A stretch of DNA of 64,000 bases from Thiomicrorhabdus sp. Kp2 (GCF_000478585.1 NZ_ARWI01000001.1:1178001-1242000), one strand, 5' to 3'; counted from the stretch's first letter, positions 42,300 to 51,307 are shown. The notes: a model not told the origin generated them from the sequence alone. Translations and numbers: made by a program.

Positions 42300-44175
42300 A
42301 TCGACCGGTAGTTATGCTGACAGAAGACGCATTACATTTCGACCTAATGATTTTGTCGAGAACTTTGGCGAAGCTTTTAAACTTACTCAAATAATAAATT
42401 TTGAAGATGTCGTGGGGATAAATTTAAAAACAGGTCGAGCTGAGCGGTTACTAATTAAAAACCTAAAGCATATTGAAACTCTAGATACCGAAGCATATCA
42501 GTCGCTGAGAGATATGGACGATTTTTCCGATGTTGAATGGAAAGAAATCGAAAAACGTTTCATCAGCATTCAACCTCTTATAGAGGGTTCAACTCGTAAA
42601 GAGATTGAACAGCACGCAGAAGCCATTGGAATACATTTCACAACCCTTTATCGCTGGCTGAAAAATTACCAAACAACAGGAACTCTTACAGGTCTTCTGC
42701 CTAAAAAACGTGGACCAGCACAAGGGACTTTAAAAATTGAATATCGTGCAGAGTCCGTTATGAACAATGCTATTCATAATTACTACCTAACCTCCCAAAA
42801 GCCATCTGTTACCGATACCATCCTAGTGATCAAAGATCGCTGTAAAGAACAAAACTTAGCAACCCCATCCGATAACACTATTCGTAACAGAATTTCACAA
42901 ATTTCAGAAGAAAAAAGGCTTAAACATCGCAACGAGAGAAGTAAAGCCCGAACAAAATTTGAACCGACACCAGGAAAGTATGAGGCAGACTATCCATTAC
43001 AAGTTATTCAAATTGACCACACACCTGTTGATTTGATACTCGTAAGTGACGACGAACACCGTCTTCCTATTGGGCGGCCCTACGTTACTTTTGCGATTGA
43101 TTGTTACAGTCGAATGATCGTTGGCTATCATCTTTCACTATATGCACCAAGCACCACCTCTGTAGCAATGTGCATCTCTCAGATGATCAACCCTAAAGAT
43201 GAGCTTTTAATTCAATTTCAGATTGATTCAAGCTGGCCTGTTTGGGGAAATCCAGAATTTCTTCACCTCGATAATGCTGGTGAATTTCGCTCTGACACTC
43301 TGCGGCAATCGTGCCTAGCTTATGACATAAATATCGATTTTCGTCCTGTTGGAAAACCTAATTATGGCGGTCATGTTGAAAGCCTAATGAAAACGGTTAT
43401 GAAAAAAGTTCATAACTTACCAGGAACCACTTTTTCCAATATTGAAGAGCGTGCTGAATACGATTCAGACGGCAACGCGACTTTAACCTTTGACGAGTTT
43501 GAACGTTGGCTTATCATTTACATTACAAAGTTTTATCACAAGAAGAAGCATTCAAGCTTAGGTATATCACCTGAAGATAGATGGCATGAAGGAGTTTTCG
43601 GTTCAAACCATACTAATGGAATCGGGTTACCTCCAAAACCATCAGATCCAGAAACGGTTTACAGAGACTTTTTACCGATTGAACGTCGCACAGTTCAGAG
43701 TAATGGTATCAATATTAATGGGCTAAACTACTACGAACATGTCCTGAGACCATTTATTCATAAAATTGACCCTGAGAAGAATAAAAAACAGCGTTTCATA
43801 TTCCGTATAGACCCTAGGAATATTCGTCAAATCTGGTTTTATGAACCAGAGAACAAGCAGTATTTTAAAATTCCACTCGCTAATCCATCAATACCTCAGA
43901 TGAGCCTATGGGAGCTTAAGGAAGCCAAAAAACGGATTAAGGAGTTTGGCTACACTTTCACAGAAGAACAACTTATTGAAACCCACCGCGAAATGCAGGC
44001 AATTGTTGAAGCATCTGTGAAAAAAACTAAGAGTGCCCGACGCAAACTTGCAAAATCCAAAATGAATAAAGAACAAACCATACCAGAAAACACCTCGCCT
44101 CCATTTCCTCAACCATCTCAGCAGCATGAGTCAGATGATGACCTCTGGGATGATGATATTCCAGTTTTTGATTAA
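42286..44175 (+). CDS. tnsB: TnsB-like DDE transposase (TniA)
   Basis: 629 residues of the Mu/Tn7/IS21-like retroviral-integrase superfamily. Helix-turn-helix modules near 95-135 (GSTRKEIEQHAEAIGIHFTT, then LYRWLKNYQ) bind the terminal repeats. The catalytic triad is Asp244 (IQIDHTPVD), Asp329 (LHLDNAGEF) and Glu365 (GHVESLMK), a DD(35)E spacing. The C-terminal tail is acidic and low-complexity, ending in DDDLWDDDIPVFD, the part used in Tn7 to contact TnsC. I begin at the ATG at 42286, with GAAGGAG upstream, rather than the longer frame from 42256. tnsC starts 14 bp after the stop. Confidence 0.93.
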   Translation: MTDFESTGSYADRRRITFRPNDFVENFGEAFKLTQIINFEDVVGINLKTGRAERLLIKNLKHIETLDTEAYQSLRDMDDFSDVEWKEIEKRFISIQPLIEGSTRKEIEQHAEAIGIHFTTLYRWLKNYQTTGTLTGLLPKKRGPAQGTLKIEYRAESVMNNAIHNYYLTSQKPSVTDTILVIKDRCKEQNLATPSDNTIRNRISQISEEKRLKHRNERSKARTKFEPTPGKYEADYPLQVIQIDHTPVDLILVSDDEHRLPIGRPYVTFAIDCYSRMIVGYHLSLYAPSTTSVAMCISQMINPKDELLIQFQIDSSWPVWGNPEFLHLDNAGEFRSDTLRQSCLAYDINIDFRPVGKPNYGGHVESLMKTVMKKVHNLPGTTFSNIEERAEYDSDGNATLTFDEFERWLIIYITKFYHKKKHSSLGISPEDRWHEGVFGSNHTNGIGLPPKPSDPETVYRDFLPIERRTVQSNGININGLNYYEHVLRPFIHKIDPEKNKKQRFIFRIDPRNIRQIWFYEPENKQYFKIPLANPSIPQMSLWELKEAKKRIKEFGYTFTEEQLIETHREMQAIVEASVKKTKSARRKLAKSKMNKEQTIPENTSPPFPQPSQQHESDDDLWDDDIPVFD

Positions 44176-44189
44176 TACGGATGGATTAG

Positions 44190-45101
44190 ATGACAGAGCA
44201 TTACACTCACCTTCATGAGAGCGTTCACGAAGTAATTCTTCAAGGAAAACAGGAACGGATTGATTTTATGAATCACCCTTTGTGGATTAACCATAACCGT
44301 TCAACGCAAGTGATTCAGGTTCTCAACCAGCTTCTAAGAAGCCCCAAAAAGCCACGAATGCGGAATCTATTGATGATTGGAGAGCCAAACATAGGTAAAA
44401 CATCCCTGATTAAATATTATTCAGGTTTACACCCTAGCTATACAAATGAAGATGAAGACGGAATATCAAGGGCAAACATTCCACTAATTGTGATAGATGC
44501 ACCCGTTCTTGATTCGGAAAAAGCATTGTATGTTTCGATACTTGAGCAATTTTGGACACCATTTAACCCAGAGCATACGCCACTCCGATTAAGAAACCAA
44601 GTTATCTCGTTAATGCGCGAATGCAATGTGCGAATGCTTGTAATTGATGAATTTCACAACTTACTGACATTTACTGCCTCAAAACGCTTGAAGACACTTG
44701 GGATGCTTAAAACTCTTGGGAATGAATTGATGATTCCGATTGTTGCCGTTGGCATTCATGATGCCACAACGCTCATCAATAGTGACCCACAGATGGCAAG
44801 CCGATTTGACACTTTGACTATTCCACGTTGGGATTTGGATAAAAACTTTCGAGGGTTACTGTTAGCGTTTGAAAAACGCCTCCCACTTAGACAAGCATCC
44901 AACTTACATGAAAAAAAGAAAACCGTTTTACTACATAACATTTCCCAAGGAAATACAGGAGACTTGCACCGCTTACTCATCGAGTGCGCAACTTATGCGA
45001 TTGAACATGAAATTGAAGAAATCACGACAAGTGTTATTCAAAATTTTTCTTGGGTAAAACCCACACGCGCCAGTTATTCAAGACAACTTCAAATAAGTTA
45101 A
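44190..45101 (+). CDS. tnsC: TnsC-like AAA+ transposition regulator (TniB)
   Basis: 303 residues. Walker A GEPNIGKTS with Lys70, Walker B LVIDEFHN with Asp153 and Glu154, and a sensor region with the Arg-containing QMASRFDTL (about 203-211). TnsC bridges the target-selection factor TniQ and the TnsAB transposase and carries target immunity. It is shorter than Tn7 TnsC and close to TniB in length, as in Tn6022-like elements. It is followed by tniQ after 11 bp. It forms ATP-dependent filaments on target DNA in relatives; that applies here by homology. Confidence 0.9.
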   Translation: MTEHYTHLHESVHEVILQGKQERIDFMNHPLWINHNRSTQVIQVLNQLLRSPKKPRMRNLLMIGEPNIGKTSLIKYYSGLHPSYTNEDEDGISRANIPLIVIDAPVLDSEKALYVSILEQFWTPFNPEHTPLRLRNQVISLMRECNVRMLVIDEFHNLLTFTASKRLKTLGMLKTLGNELMIPIVAVGIHDATTLINSDPQMASRFDTLTIPRWDLDKNFRGLLLAFEKRLPLRQASNLHEKKKTVLLHNISQGNTGDLHRLLIECATYAIEHEIEEITTSVIQNFSWVKPTRASYSRQLQIS

Positions 45102-45112
45102 GTACATAAACT

Positions 45113-46189
45113 ATGAAGCGTCTTTGGCCAATTGTTTTACCAATTAAAGAAGACGAACTATTAAGCTCTTGGATCATCCGTAATTCCTTAGCTAACGGTT
45201 CGGACCCTATGACTTGGAGTTGGTTCTTTTGGGGTAAGTGGCGACCCTGGACGATTGATATTGACAGACATTGCCCAAAAGAAAAACTTTTAGCTATCAG
45301 TGATAATTTTTTCAGAATTGAATCACTCGAACAAGCGACCTTAAAACCTACCATTTTGAAAGTACTTGGCGAGCAACCACCGTTAAAACAAGCGTGGCCC
45401 TGGTTAACAAGATTAGGTAGTCGCAATCGAGAACGAACCGGTGGCTTACGATTTTGCCCAGAATGCCTAAAAGAAGACCCCGTTTATTTTCGAAAATCTT
45501 GGCGACTTTCGTGGTATCACACTTGCCCTAAACATGATGTTCTACTACAAGAGTCTTGTCCTTCATGCAGCAGTCCGATAACTCCATATAAAAGCGACTT
45601 TGACAAACCTGAATTGCACATATGCAAGCGTTGTGGTTTTGATGTCTCATTAACAAAAACCGAATGTTCATCGAAAAAGATACTTCAAGTTCAGCACCTA
45701 TTAAATAAGGCCATTTTAAATAATAATTGCCATTTACCTTGGAATATCGAAAGCATCGCTGAACTATTTTCAACTATTCGATATTTTTATGAATTTTTTA
45801 ATTTAGCTGCAAAAGGGGCAATAAATGCTGATTTAGCCTTATGCAACAAGCTAGATATTGATACATCCCTTAGACCAACGGCAATCACCATCGAAAACAT
45901 CGATAAATCACCTCCTATCTGGATTCGTGAACTGGACTTTGCAGTTTCACAATTACTGTTTTTAAGCACAAGAGAGATTGTCGAACTATTCTTGGAATGC
46001 GAGATGACGGGAGAAGGTTTTCGAAAATCAAAAGAATCTCAACCCCCAATCATTCAAAACATCCTGTCATCACTACCATCAAACAGTCGCCACAGAAAAA
46101 GCTCCTCAAGAACAACCAAAGAAGTCAAACCGAAATCTAGAGAAGAAGTCTGGGAAATGTGGCTTCAATTGCAAGAGTATCTAAAGTGA
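45113..46189 (+). CDS. tniQ: TniQ-family target-selection protein (TniD)
   Basis: 358 residues. The TniQ start PIVLPIKEDELLSSWIIRNSLANG (split at residue 20) and the zinc-binding region are clear. RFCPECLKEDPVYFRKSW, then HTCPKHDVLLQ, LQESCPSCSSPI and HICKRCGFDV provide four Cys/His pairs (about 119-182). TniQ/TnsD proteins recognise the attachment sequence; here the natural inference is the conserved comM segment, since the element sits in it. The C-terminus is helical with a basic tail. It overlaps tniE by the GTGA start-stop arrangement at 46186, implying coupled translation. Confidence 0.88.
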   Translation: MKRLWPIVLPIKEDELLSSWIIRNSLANGSDPMTWSWFFWGKWRPWTIDIDRHCPKEKLLAISDNFFRIESLEQATLKPTILKVLGEQPPLKQAWPWLTRLGSRNRERTGGLRFCPECLKEDPVYFRKSWRLSWYHTCPKHDVLLQESCPSCSSPITPYKSDFDKPELHICKRCGFDVSLTKTECSSKKILQVQHLLNKAILNNNCHLPWNIESIAELFSTIRYFYEFFNLAAKGAINADLALCNKLDIDTSLRPTAITIENIDKSPPIWIRELDFAVSQLLFLSTREIVELFLECEMTGEGFRKSKESQPPIIQNILSSLPSNSRHRKSSSRTTKEVKPKSREEVWEMWLQLQEYLK

Positions 46190-47652
46190 AAGAATGCGAA
46201 CTTTGTGGCAAATCAGTCGAAAAGTTTCAGCGCAAATATAAAGGCAAGGGTTATTGTTCAACCTGCTATGCTTACTTGTTCAAAAAGAAGAAGTGTTCTC
46301 AGTGCGTTCAAGATAAACGTATTTATCGTTATTTGGAGCCTCCTGTATGCCAACAGTGCGAATTAAAAGATCAGCCTTGCATTCGATGCGGAAAAACCGT
46401 ATTCTCACTAGGAAAGATCACAGAAGACGGTCCTGTATGCAATTCATGCTCAAAATACTACCGTCCAAAGAAATCATGTTCCATTTGCGGTAAGGCGGAG
46501 AATAACGCTTCACGAAGACTCAAATATGGAGAAACAGTCCCAATTTGTGATAAGTGTTTTAACAAAAAACATTTCGTTTCATGTTGCCGGTGCAAACAAC
46601 GTGTAGCCCCTTTTTTATTTGATTTTAACCGCAATGCATACTGCAAGCCCTGTGCAACTAAACCTGATAAAAACTGCAAAGTTTGCGGTATTTCAATGCA
46701 TGCCGGAAATCACAGCAATACTTGCTATGACTGTCATGCTTTGCACAAAATCAAACGAATCTTAAAACAACGAGAAAATGACCTTTCTAATGAGGCTCAC
46801 CAACTCTACCAAGATTATTCCAACTGGTTATTGAACAGAAGAGAACCACCATTTACGAGCAGACAGATTGTTCGTGACTATGAAATTTTCGTATTTTTGG
46901 ACGAATGGCTTACTCAAAAACATGTGTGGCCAACCTACGAAGAATATGTAAAAGTTTTGACTGTAAAAAAGTCTAGAAAGCACCTACTGACGACAACCTT
47001 TCTTAACGAACACAAAATACTCTCAATTGACAAAAAAACAAAAGCTTCAATAGGAGACTTGAACACTATTACTCGATTACTTGAGAAAATTTCACCTGGC
47101 GATTCTTTAAGGCGATATATCGATGGATATTATAAAGAAATGTTGAGCCAATATAATAAAGGTAAAACATCAGCTAGATCATTTCGGCTTGCAATGACTC
47201 CTGCTGTTGCCATGCTGGAACTTGGACTACAACAAAATAAAACCACTCCCGATGACGAACTAATTAAGCAGTATTTTTGGCTTCACTACGGACAGAGAGC
47301 AGCAATAACAGGGTTTATTAATTTTCTCCAAAATAAGGCTCAGTTAGATTTAAAGATACCGAACCAAAATTACTTCCAGTTTAAAAGACCTACAGAGTCA
47401 AGAGCTCGTATAAAGCAAAAATTGATAACCATGCTGCGTTCTGGTAATTTTAGTGAAGAGCTTTACATCAAGACTGCGATTGAATACTTTCATGACATAC
47501 GACTTCCTAGTGAACTTCACCTCATCAAAAAACTTACCGTGAATACAAATGACATATTCCTTTCACTCTCTCTAGCAGGAAAAACATTACACCTACCCGC
47601 CTCATTCAAAGAACTTCAATACAAAAAACGAACAAGCCATAAAAAACCGTAA
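46186..47652 (+). CDS. tniE: TniE-like zinc-ribbon-rich protein of the transposition operon
   Basis: 488 residues. The N-terminal 190 residues contain a run of at least nine CxxC pairs (CELCGK, CSTC, CSQC, CQQC, CIRCGK, CNSC, CSICGK, CDKC, CCRC, CKPC, CKVCG, CYDC), as in a tandem zinc-ribbon array. The remaining 300 residues are helical with no clear catalytic motif; part of it (about 290-400) resembles the core-binding helices of tyrosine recombinases but no catalytic Arg-His-Tyr set is evident. It is translationally coupled to tniQ (GTGA) and so most likely acts in target choice or DNA binding during transposition. The name follows the AbaR operon order, and function in this family is not established. 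Confidence 0.65.
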   Translation: MKECELCGKSVEKFQRKYKGKGYCSTCYAYLFKKKKCSQCVQDKRIYRYLEPPVCQQCELKDQPCIRCGKTVFSLGKITEDGPVCNSCSKYYRPKKSCSICGKAENNASRRLKYGETVPICDKCFNKKHFVSCCRCKQRVAPFLFDFNRNAYCKPCATKPDKNCKVCGISMHAGNHSNTCYDCHALHKIKRILKQRENDLSNEAHQLYQDYSNWLLNRREPPFTSRQIVRDYEIFVFLDEWLTQKHVWPTYEEYVKVLTVKKSRKHLLTTTFLNEHKILSIDKKTKASIGDLNTITRLLEKISPGDSLRRYIDGYYKEMLSQYNKGKTSARSFRLAMTPAVAMLELGLQQNKTTPDDELIKQYFWLHYGQRAAITGFINFLQNKAQLDLKIPNQNYFQFKRPTESRARIKQKLITMLRSGNFSEELYIKTAIEYFHDIRLPSELHLIKKLTVNTNDIFLSLSLAGKTLHLPASFKELQYKKRTSHKKP

Positions 47653-47734
47653 CAAAACATAAATTTATTTTAGATTCAAGCAGTTTACTGGTAAGATATC
47701 GCAAAACATGCCCAAATAAAAAAGGTTGACATTT

Positions 47735-48295
47735 ATGGACAATAAAGATATTGAAAGCTTTGCTGAAAAAGTTCGAAGCGCTCTAGACGTATCTACTCCT
47801 GTCAACTTTATCCAGGTTATAGCTGACTTATATGGAGAACTCCACACGTTTTCTGACTCAGAATGCTCAAAAGAAGCTTACATAAAACCTCTAAGAGAAT
47901 ATAACAACGAACTGGAAAACCTTAATGCCAATCTTCCTCTATTCCGTATTGGAGTTCATGAAGATTACCTATCAGCTAATCGTCGGCGCTTTTCTATTGC
48001 TCATGAACTAGGACATCTTTTTCTACACTTGAATTTTAATAATCCAGAAAAGTGGAATGAAAAAGTTCGAACTAATCAACCGTATTACAGATATGGCAGC
48101 TCTCAACAAGAAAATGAAGCCCATTCTTTTGCTGCAAGCTTTTTAATGCCCAAAGATGAATTTATGTCAGTTTTGAATATAAACACTGATGAAGATGAAA
48201 ACGTAGATATTATAAAAGTAGCGAATCATTTTGAAGTTTCTAAAGCTGCTGTAATCAATAGAGGTCGATGGCTTGGTGTCTTCAGCTGGAACTAA
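47735..48295 (+). CDS. ImmA/IrrE-type zinc metallopeptidase
   Basis: 186 residues. The zinc motif HELGHLFLH is at 90-98 (His90, Glu91, His94), and the third ligand Glu lies in QQENEAHSFAASFLMP, about residue 127. An ending of the type EVSKAAVINRGRWLG is a helix-turn-helix-like segment usual in this family. These peptidases typically cleave a repressor to switch on a phage, mobile or defence module after damage or infection. The ATG at 47735 has AAAGG nine bases upstream; a TTG at 47726 is in frame. It overlaps the start of the cyclase gene by 23 bp, so the two are coupled. No partner repressor of the usual HTH type is adjacent. Confidence 0.85.
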   Translation: MDNKDIESFAEKVRSALDVSTPVNFIQVIADLYGELHTFSDSECSKEAYIKPLREYNNELENLNANLPLFRIGVHEDYLSANRRRFSIAHELGHLFLHLNFNNPEKWNEKVRTNQPYYRYGSSQQENEAHSFAASFLMPKDEFMSVLNINTDEDENVDIIKVANHFEVSKAAVINRGRWLGVFSWN

Positions 48296-49871
48296 CACTT
48301 CAGCTGATGATAAACAGTCAGCTCTAAAAAAAATAATTAACATACAGCGTTCTGATGATTCATCTGACAAACCAAAATCTGACGCGAGCCAATCAAAACA
48401 ATCAGAGACAGAAAATTTTTATGTTTTCATGTCCTTTGACATAGTCGATTCGACCAAGATAAAACACCAACTCATTCGAAAATGGGAAGACGTTTTTATA
48501 GAATTTTTTGGCAGTTTTATTTCTGGGGTAACAAGGCTTACTGAAGACTTTTCCCAATGCTCTGAGTTACACCCCTGGAAAATCCAAGGTGATGAAATTA
48601 TTTTCACCTATAAACTCAAAAATATTACTGATATTCCTAGCTTAATAATTCTGACTGAAAAGTTAGTTGAATACACTTCTGATAAGGTTAAAGAAATAAC
48701 TCTAAGCCTTGTACAGAACATACATAATCACTCTACTCCGTATACCATTCCCAGCGTCAAAGCAACAATGTGGCTAGCCAACGTCTGTGAAAAACATTTA
48801 AAGGATAAATTTGAGAACATCGATATCAATCTTTCTCAATGCTACGAGAAATGTTTTGACAACAAATCCGATGAAGAAACGAAGAAGTGCTTAGATGAAT
48901 GTATCAAGAACCAATTTATTAAAAATGATTCAAAATGCCCGAACTACTTAATACCAGTCCCTCTTACTGATAAATCAAAATCATATGAATTTATTGGACC
49001 CGATATCGATCTTGGGTTTAGAATCGCGAAATACTCAAACAAATCCGGAATCACAATTGACTTATCTTTAGCCTGGGTTCTTCTTAAAGAGTCTTCATCC
49101 TTTCATAACAGTCAACTACCAGATTTATCAAAAAACTTGTTAATCCACTCTTTTATATCTCTCAAAGGAATTTGGGATAGTAAAAAGTACCCTATAATTA
49201 GATATATACCTAAAACAGACACCTCGCTAATAACGTCAACCAATCATCAAGATACTAGCGAATACACCGAAACAGAACCCGCTATCAAAGATATTTCGTT
49301 GCTGGAAGGATTAACTGAAGAATTCAAAATCACGGATAGCTTATCTTTATTAATTGACAAATTGAAAGCTATAAAACAAGGCGATAGAGATCTAATCAAA
49401 AGACAAGATAGCCGAAACCCAGAAACTCACTGTGTTGTTATCTGCTTCTCGGAAGACCTTAAGAAGGTTTTATTAAGGCAAAGAAAGTCTGAACGAGAAG
49501 ATTTGCCCGAAAAGTACGATTGTGGTTGCATGCAGCTATCGCACTCTAATCAACCATTAAAAGACCAAATTATGGACGCTTATCATAAGCGCTTCGAAGT
49601 AAGTCCAAGAATTTTAGAAAACCATGATCAACCAGTACCTATAGCAATATACCAAATTGAGCATAATGATACGCCATGGACAAATGGCATTATTTTTACA
49701 GGCATTGTTTCTGAAAAAGAGGCAAAAGGGTTAAATTTCTTTGAGCTATCTAAAATTCCTAATGATAAGAAACTTGCACCAAATTTACGGAGCAATATAG
49801 AAAAAGCTAAAGAAGAATTACAAAAGCAACAAACAATAAAACAAGGTAAGGAATTATCAGGAACTGAATAA
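48273..49871 (+). CDS. Class III nucleotide cyclase with NUDIX-like C-terminal domain (PycC-like)
   Basis: 532 residues from a TTG with AGAGG nine bases upstream. Residues 50-290 form a class III cyclase. The metal-binding Asp56 is in SFDIVDST, Asp107 in KIQGDEIIFTY, and Asp246 and Arg250 in FIGPDIDLGFRIA correspond to the Asn/Arg pair that holds the substrate. A Cys-rich insert lies near 190-230 (CYEKCF, CLDECI). After a linker, residues 386-515 resemble the NUDIX fold (HCVVICFSEDLKKVLLRQRK), but the NUDIX box lacks the REUxEE glutamates, so hydrolysis is doubtful. The closest known context is the Pycsar uridylate/cytidylate cyclases that make cCMP or cUMP upon phage infection. Product unknown. 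A PycTM-like gene converges on it. Confidence 0.75.
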   Translation: MVSSAGTNTSADDKQSALKKIINIQRSDDSSDKPKSDASQSKQSETENFYVFMSFDIVDSTKIKHQLIRKWEDVFIEFFGSFISGVTRLTEDFSQCSELHPWKIQGDEIIFTYKLKNITDIPSLIILTEKLVEYTSDKVKEITLSLVQNIHNHSTPYTIPSVKATMWLANVCEKHLKDKFENIDINLSQCYEKCFDNKSDEETKKCLDECIKNQFIKNDSKCPNYLIPVPLTDKSKSYEFIGPDIDLGFRIAKYSNKSGITIDLSLAWVLLKESSSFHNSQLPDLSKNLLIHSFISLKGIWDSKKYPIIRYIPKTDTSLITSTNHQDTSEYTETEPAIKDISLLEGLTEEFKITDSLSLLIDKLKAIKQGDRDLIKRQDSRNPETHCVVICFSEDLKKVLLRQRKSEREDLPEKYDCGCMQLSHSNQPLKDQIMDAYHKRFEVSPRILENHDQPVPIAIYQIEHNDTPWTNGIIFTGIVSEKEAKGLNFFELSKIPNDKKLAPNLRSNIEKAKEELQKQQTIKQGKELSGTE

Positions 49872-50340
49872 GGTTAGCTCCCTTAGAAATATTATGCATT
49901 TTATGTTGCAAAACTTGTGCTAAAGCATATGCCTGATCAGAAAGGTCTTCAAGAAATTCATCTTTAGTCCTTCCTAAAAAATCGGCCCGATACTTTTCTG
50001 CACTAGCAAACTTTGAAACGTCACCAAAGAACAAAACTGAAAGTCGAGTTCTATGGTTATTTAAATTTGGCTTAGCTGATTTTAAAAAAAATGATGCTGA
50101 CCAAAGAGTAAGAATCAAAATTATAAATGTTAAAAAATTCAATATTCCTATCAATGAGTCGTTACCGTAAGATTGATTTAATTTAATTACAAATACCAAC
50201 AAAGCTGCAAATATCGCTGTTAAAAATGTTAAGTGCAGGGCAACTTTAAAATTAGTTGAAGTAATATAAAGATCGTATCTTTTTATAATTTCAACAATTA
50301 ATTCTTCCCTATATTCATTCGTACCCTTATCTTCTGACAT
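49807..50340 (-). CDS. PycTM-like membrane effector
   Basis: 177 residues. Two TM helices (about 33-54 and 63-85) are followed by the segment LFFGDVSKFASAEKYRADFLGRT (split at residue 120), a helical stretch LEDLSDQAYALAQVLQHKMHNISKGANL and a C-terminal hydrophobic helix (about 157-177). This layout matches the Pycsar transmembrane effector (PycTM; earlier DUF5706) and the related SLATT group. When its ligand binds, a PycTM disrupts the inner membrane, killing the infected cell. It is on the opposite strand, and its 3' end overlaps the cyclase by 65 bp; in described Pycsar operons the two genes usually run in the same direction. The SLATT alternative cannot be excluded by reading. Confidence 0.7.
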   Translation of the reverse strand: MSEDKGTNEYREELIVEIIKRYDLYITSTNFKVALHLTFLTAIFAALLVFVIKLNQSYGNDSLIGILNFLTFIILILTLWSASFFLKSAKPNLNNHRTRLSVLFFGDVSKFASAEKYRADFLGRTKDEFLEDLSDQAYALAQVLQHKMHNISKGANLIQFLIIPYLVLLFVAFVILL

Positions 50341-50431
50341 CTGCCATCCTCCAATAAATATTTTTCTTTATAGTGGCCAAATCTCTTTAACCACGACATA
50401 CATACTAATTCTAAATTATTAAAATGCTCAT

Positions 50432-51238
50432 TTATTCTCTAAGGGCTAAATGCTGATGTACATTTGGAATTTCACTTTGATCTGTTACCAGATAGGTATG
50501 TAGTGTATAGAAAAAAAGTGCCTTTCTACACGACACCGTAAGCACGCCATTGGTCATTTGATAATCGATTTCGATAATTTTTTTTTGCTCACTACTTAAT
50601 TGAGGGTTAGGAACTAAAAAGAAAGTTTTATACTCATTCCAGTCTTTATCCTTGTCAATATTACTCAGTGGATTATTCATTTTAACTTCAACGACCTCTC
50701 CTAGCATTCGAGGTAAATTAAAGTCTTTAAATTCCCCTGATTTTTCTTCCCAGCCACGTATATGCCACCGATAACCAGAGCTAATCAAGCTATGAGGATA
50801 GACTATTCGCTTAGTCGGCTCAGGCGTATTTAATGATAAATAGTCAAATTCAATAGCAAATCTATGTTTAATAGCTTCTTGGATGGATCGAAACTTATCC
50901 ATATCAACGCCAGAATTTACCGTTTCCAGGCGATGAATAAAAGCTGGACGACCAACAATCTGCAGGTAATCGGCAAAACGATATTTGCTTTTAATTCGGT
51001 AATCTTCGCTCGGTACATATCCTCGACTACGCGGATGATAATGGATATGCCCCGGCTGTTCTTTTGAGATGAGAGCAAAGATTTTCGTGGCCTTGGATTC
51101 TTTTATGCCGAATCGTTCAATAAGATCTTTTCGTGTAACACGTCCTTCAAAGAAAGCCTTATGTAAGGTAAATTCAATGTAATCCTTGTTATTCATCCTT
51201 TTCTGCACTCTTAGTAATGAGCTTCCATTATAAAACAT
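50432..51238 (-). CDS. WYL-domain transcriptional regulator (BrxR/CapW-like)
   Basis: 268 residues. An N-terminal winged helix-turn-helix (about 15-75), with EGRVTRKDLIERFGIKESKATKI as the helix pair, is followed by a WYL domain (about 120-200; FDYLSLNTPEPTKRIVYPHSLISSGYRWHIRG spans strands 1-3) and a C-terminal WCX-like extension (about 205-265). WYL regulators of defence islands repress a neighbouring system and respond to nucleic acid or nucleotide ligands. It is divergent from jetA, with three tandem operator-like repeats between the genes. The start is not certain: ATG at 51238 has a poor ribosome site, and ATG at 51196 (254 residues) is preceded directly by AAAAGG. Confidence 0.82.
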   Translation of the reverse strand: MFYNGSSLLRVQKRMNNKDYIEFTLHKAFFEGRVTRKDLIERFGIKESKATKIFALISKEQPGHIHYHPRSRGYVPSEDYRIKSKYRFADYLQIVGRPAFIHRLETVNSGVDMDKFRSIQEAIKHRFAIEFDYLSLNTPEPTKRIVYPHSLISSGYRWHIRGWEEKSGEFKDFNLPRMLGEVVEVKMNNPLSNIDKDKDWNEYKTFFLVPNPQLSSEQKKIIEIDYQMTNGVLTVSCRKALFFYTLHTYLVTDQSEIPNVHQHLALRE

Positions 51239-51250
51239 AAACTATTAAAT

Positions 51251-51291
51251 ACCTATTATTTATAAATACCTATTGATTTTTAACACCTATT
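51251..51291. promoter_or_regulatory. Three 17-bp-spaced direct repeats, probable WYL operator
   Basis: ACCTATT occurs at 51251, 51268 and 51285, an exact 17-bp period. The first two copies extend to AAATACCTATT. They lie in the only space between the divergent WYL and jetA genes. The most direct reading is an operator array for the WYL protein, controlling both itself and jetABCD. A 17-bp period is not a whole number of helical turns, so neighbouring sites would face different sides of the helix. Confidence 0.6.
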
Positions 51292-51307
51292 AGATTTTAA
51301 TAGTCAG

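Noticed and set aside
41425-47652. A CRISPR-associated transposon was considered because TnsA, TnsB, TnsC and TniQ are together.
   Set aside because: No cas gene and no CRISPR array is present in the window, and the comM insertion is explained by protein-guided targeting.
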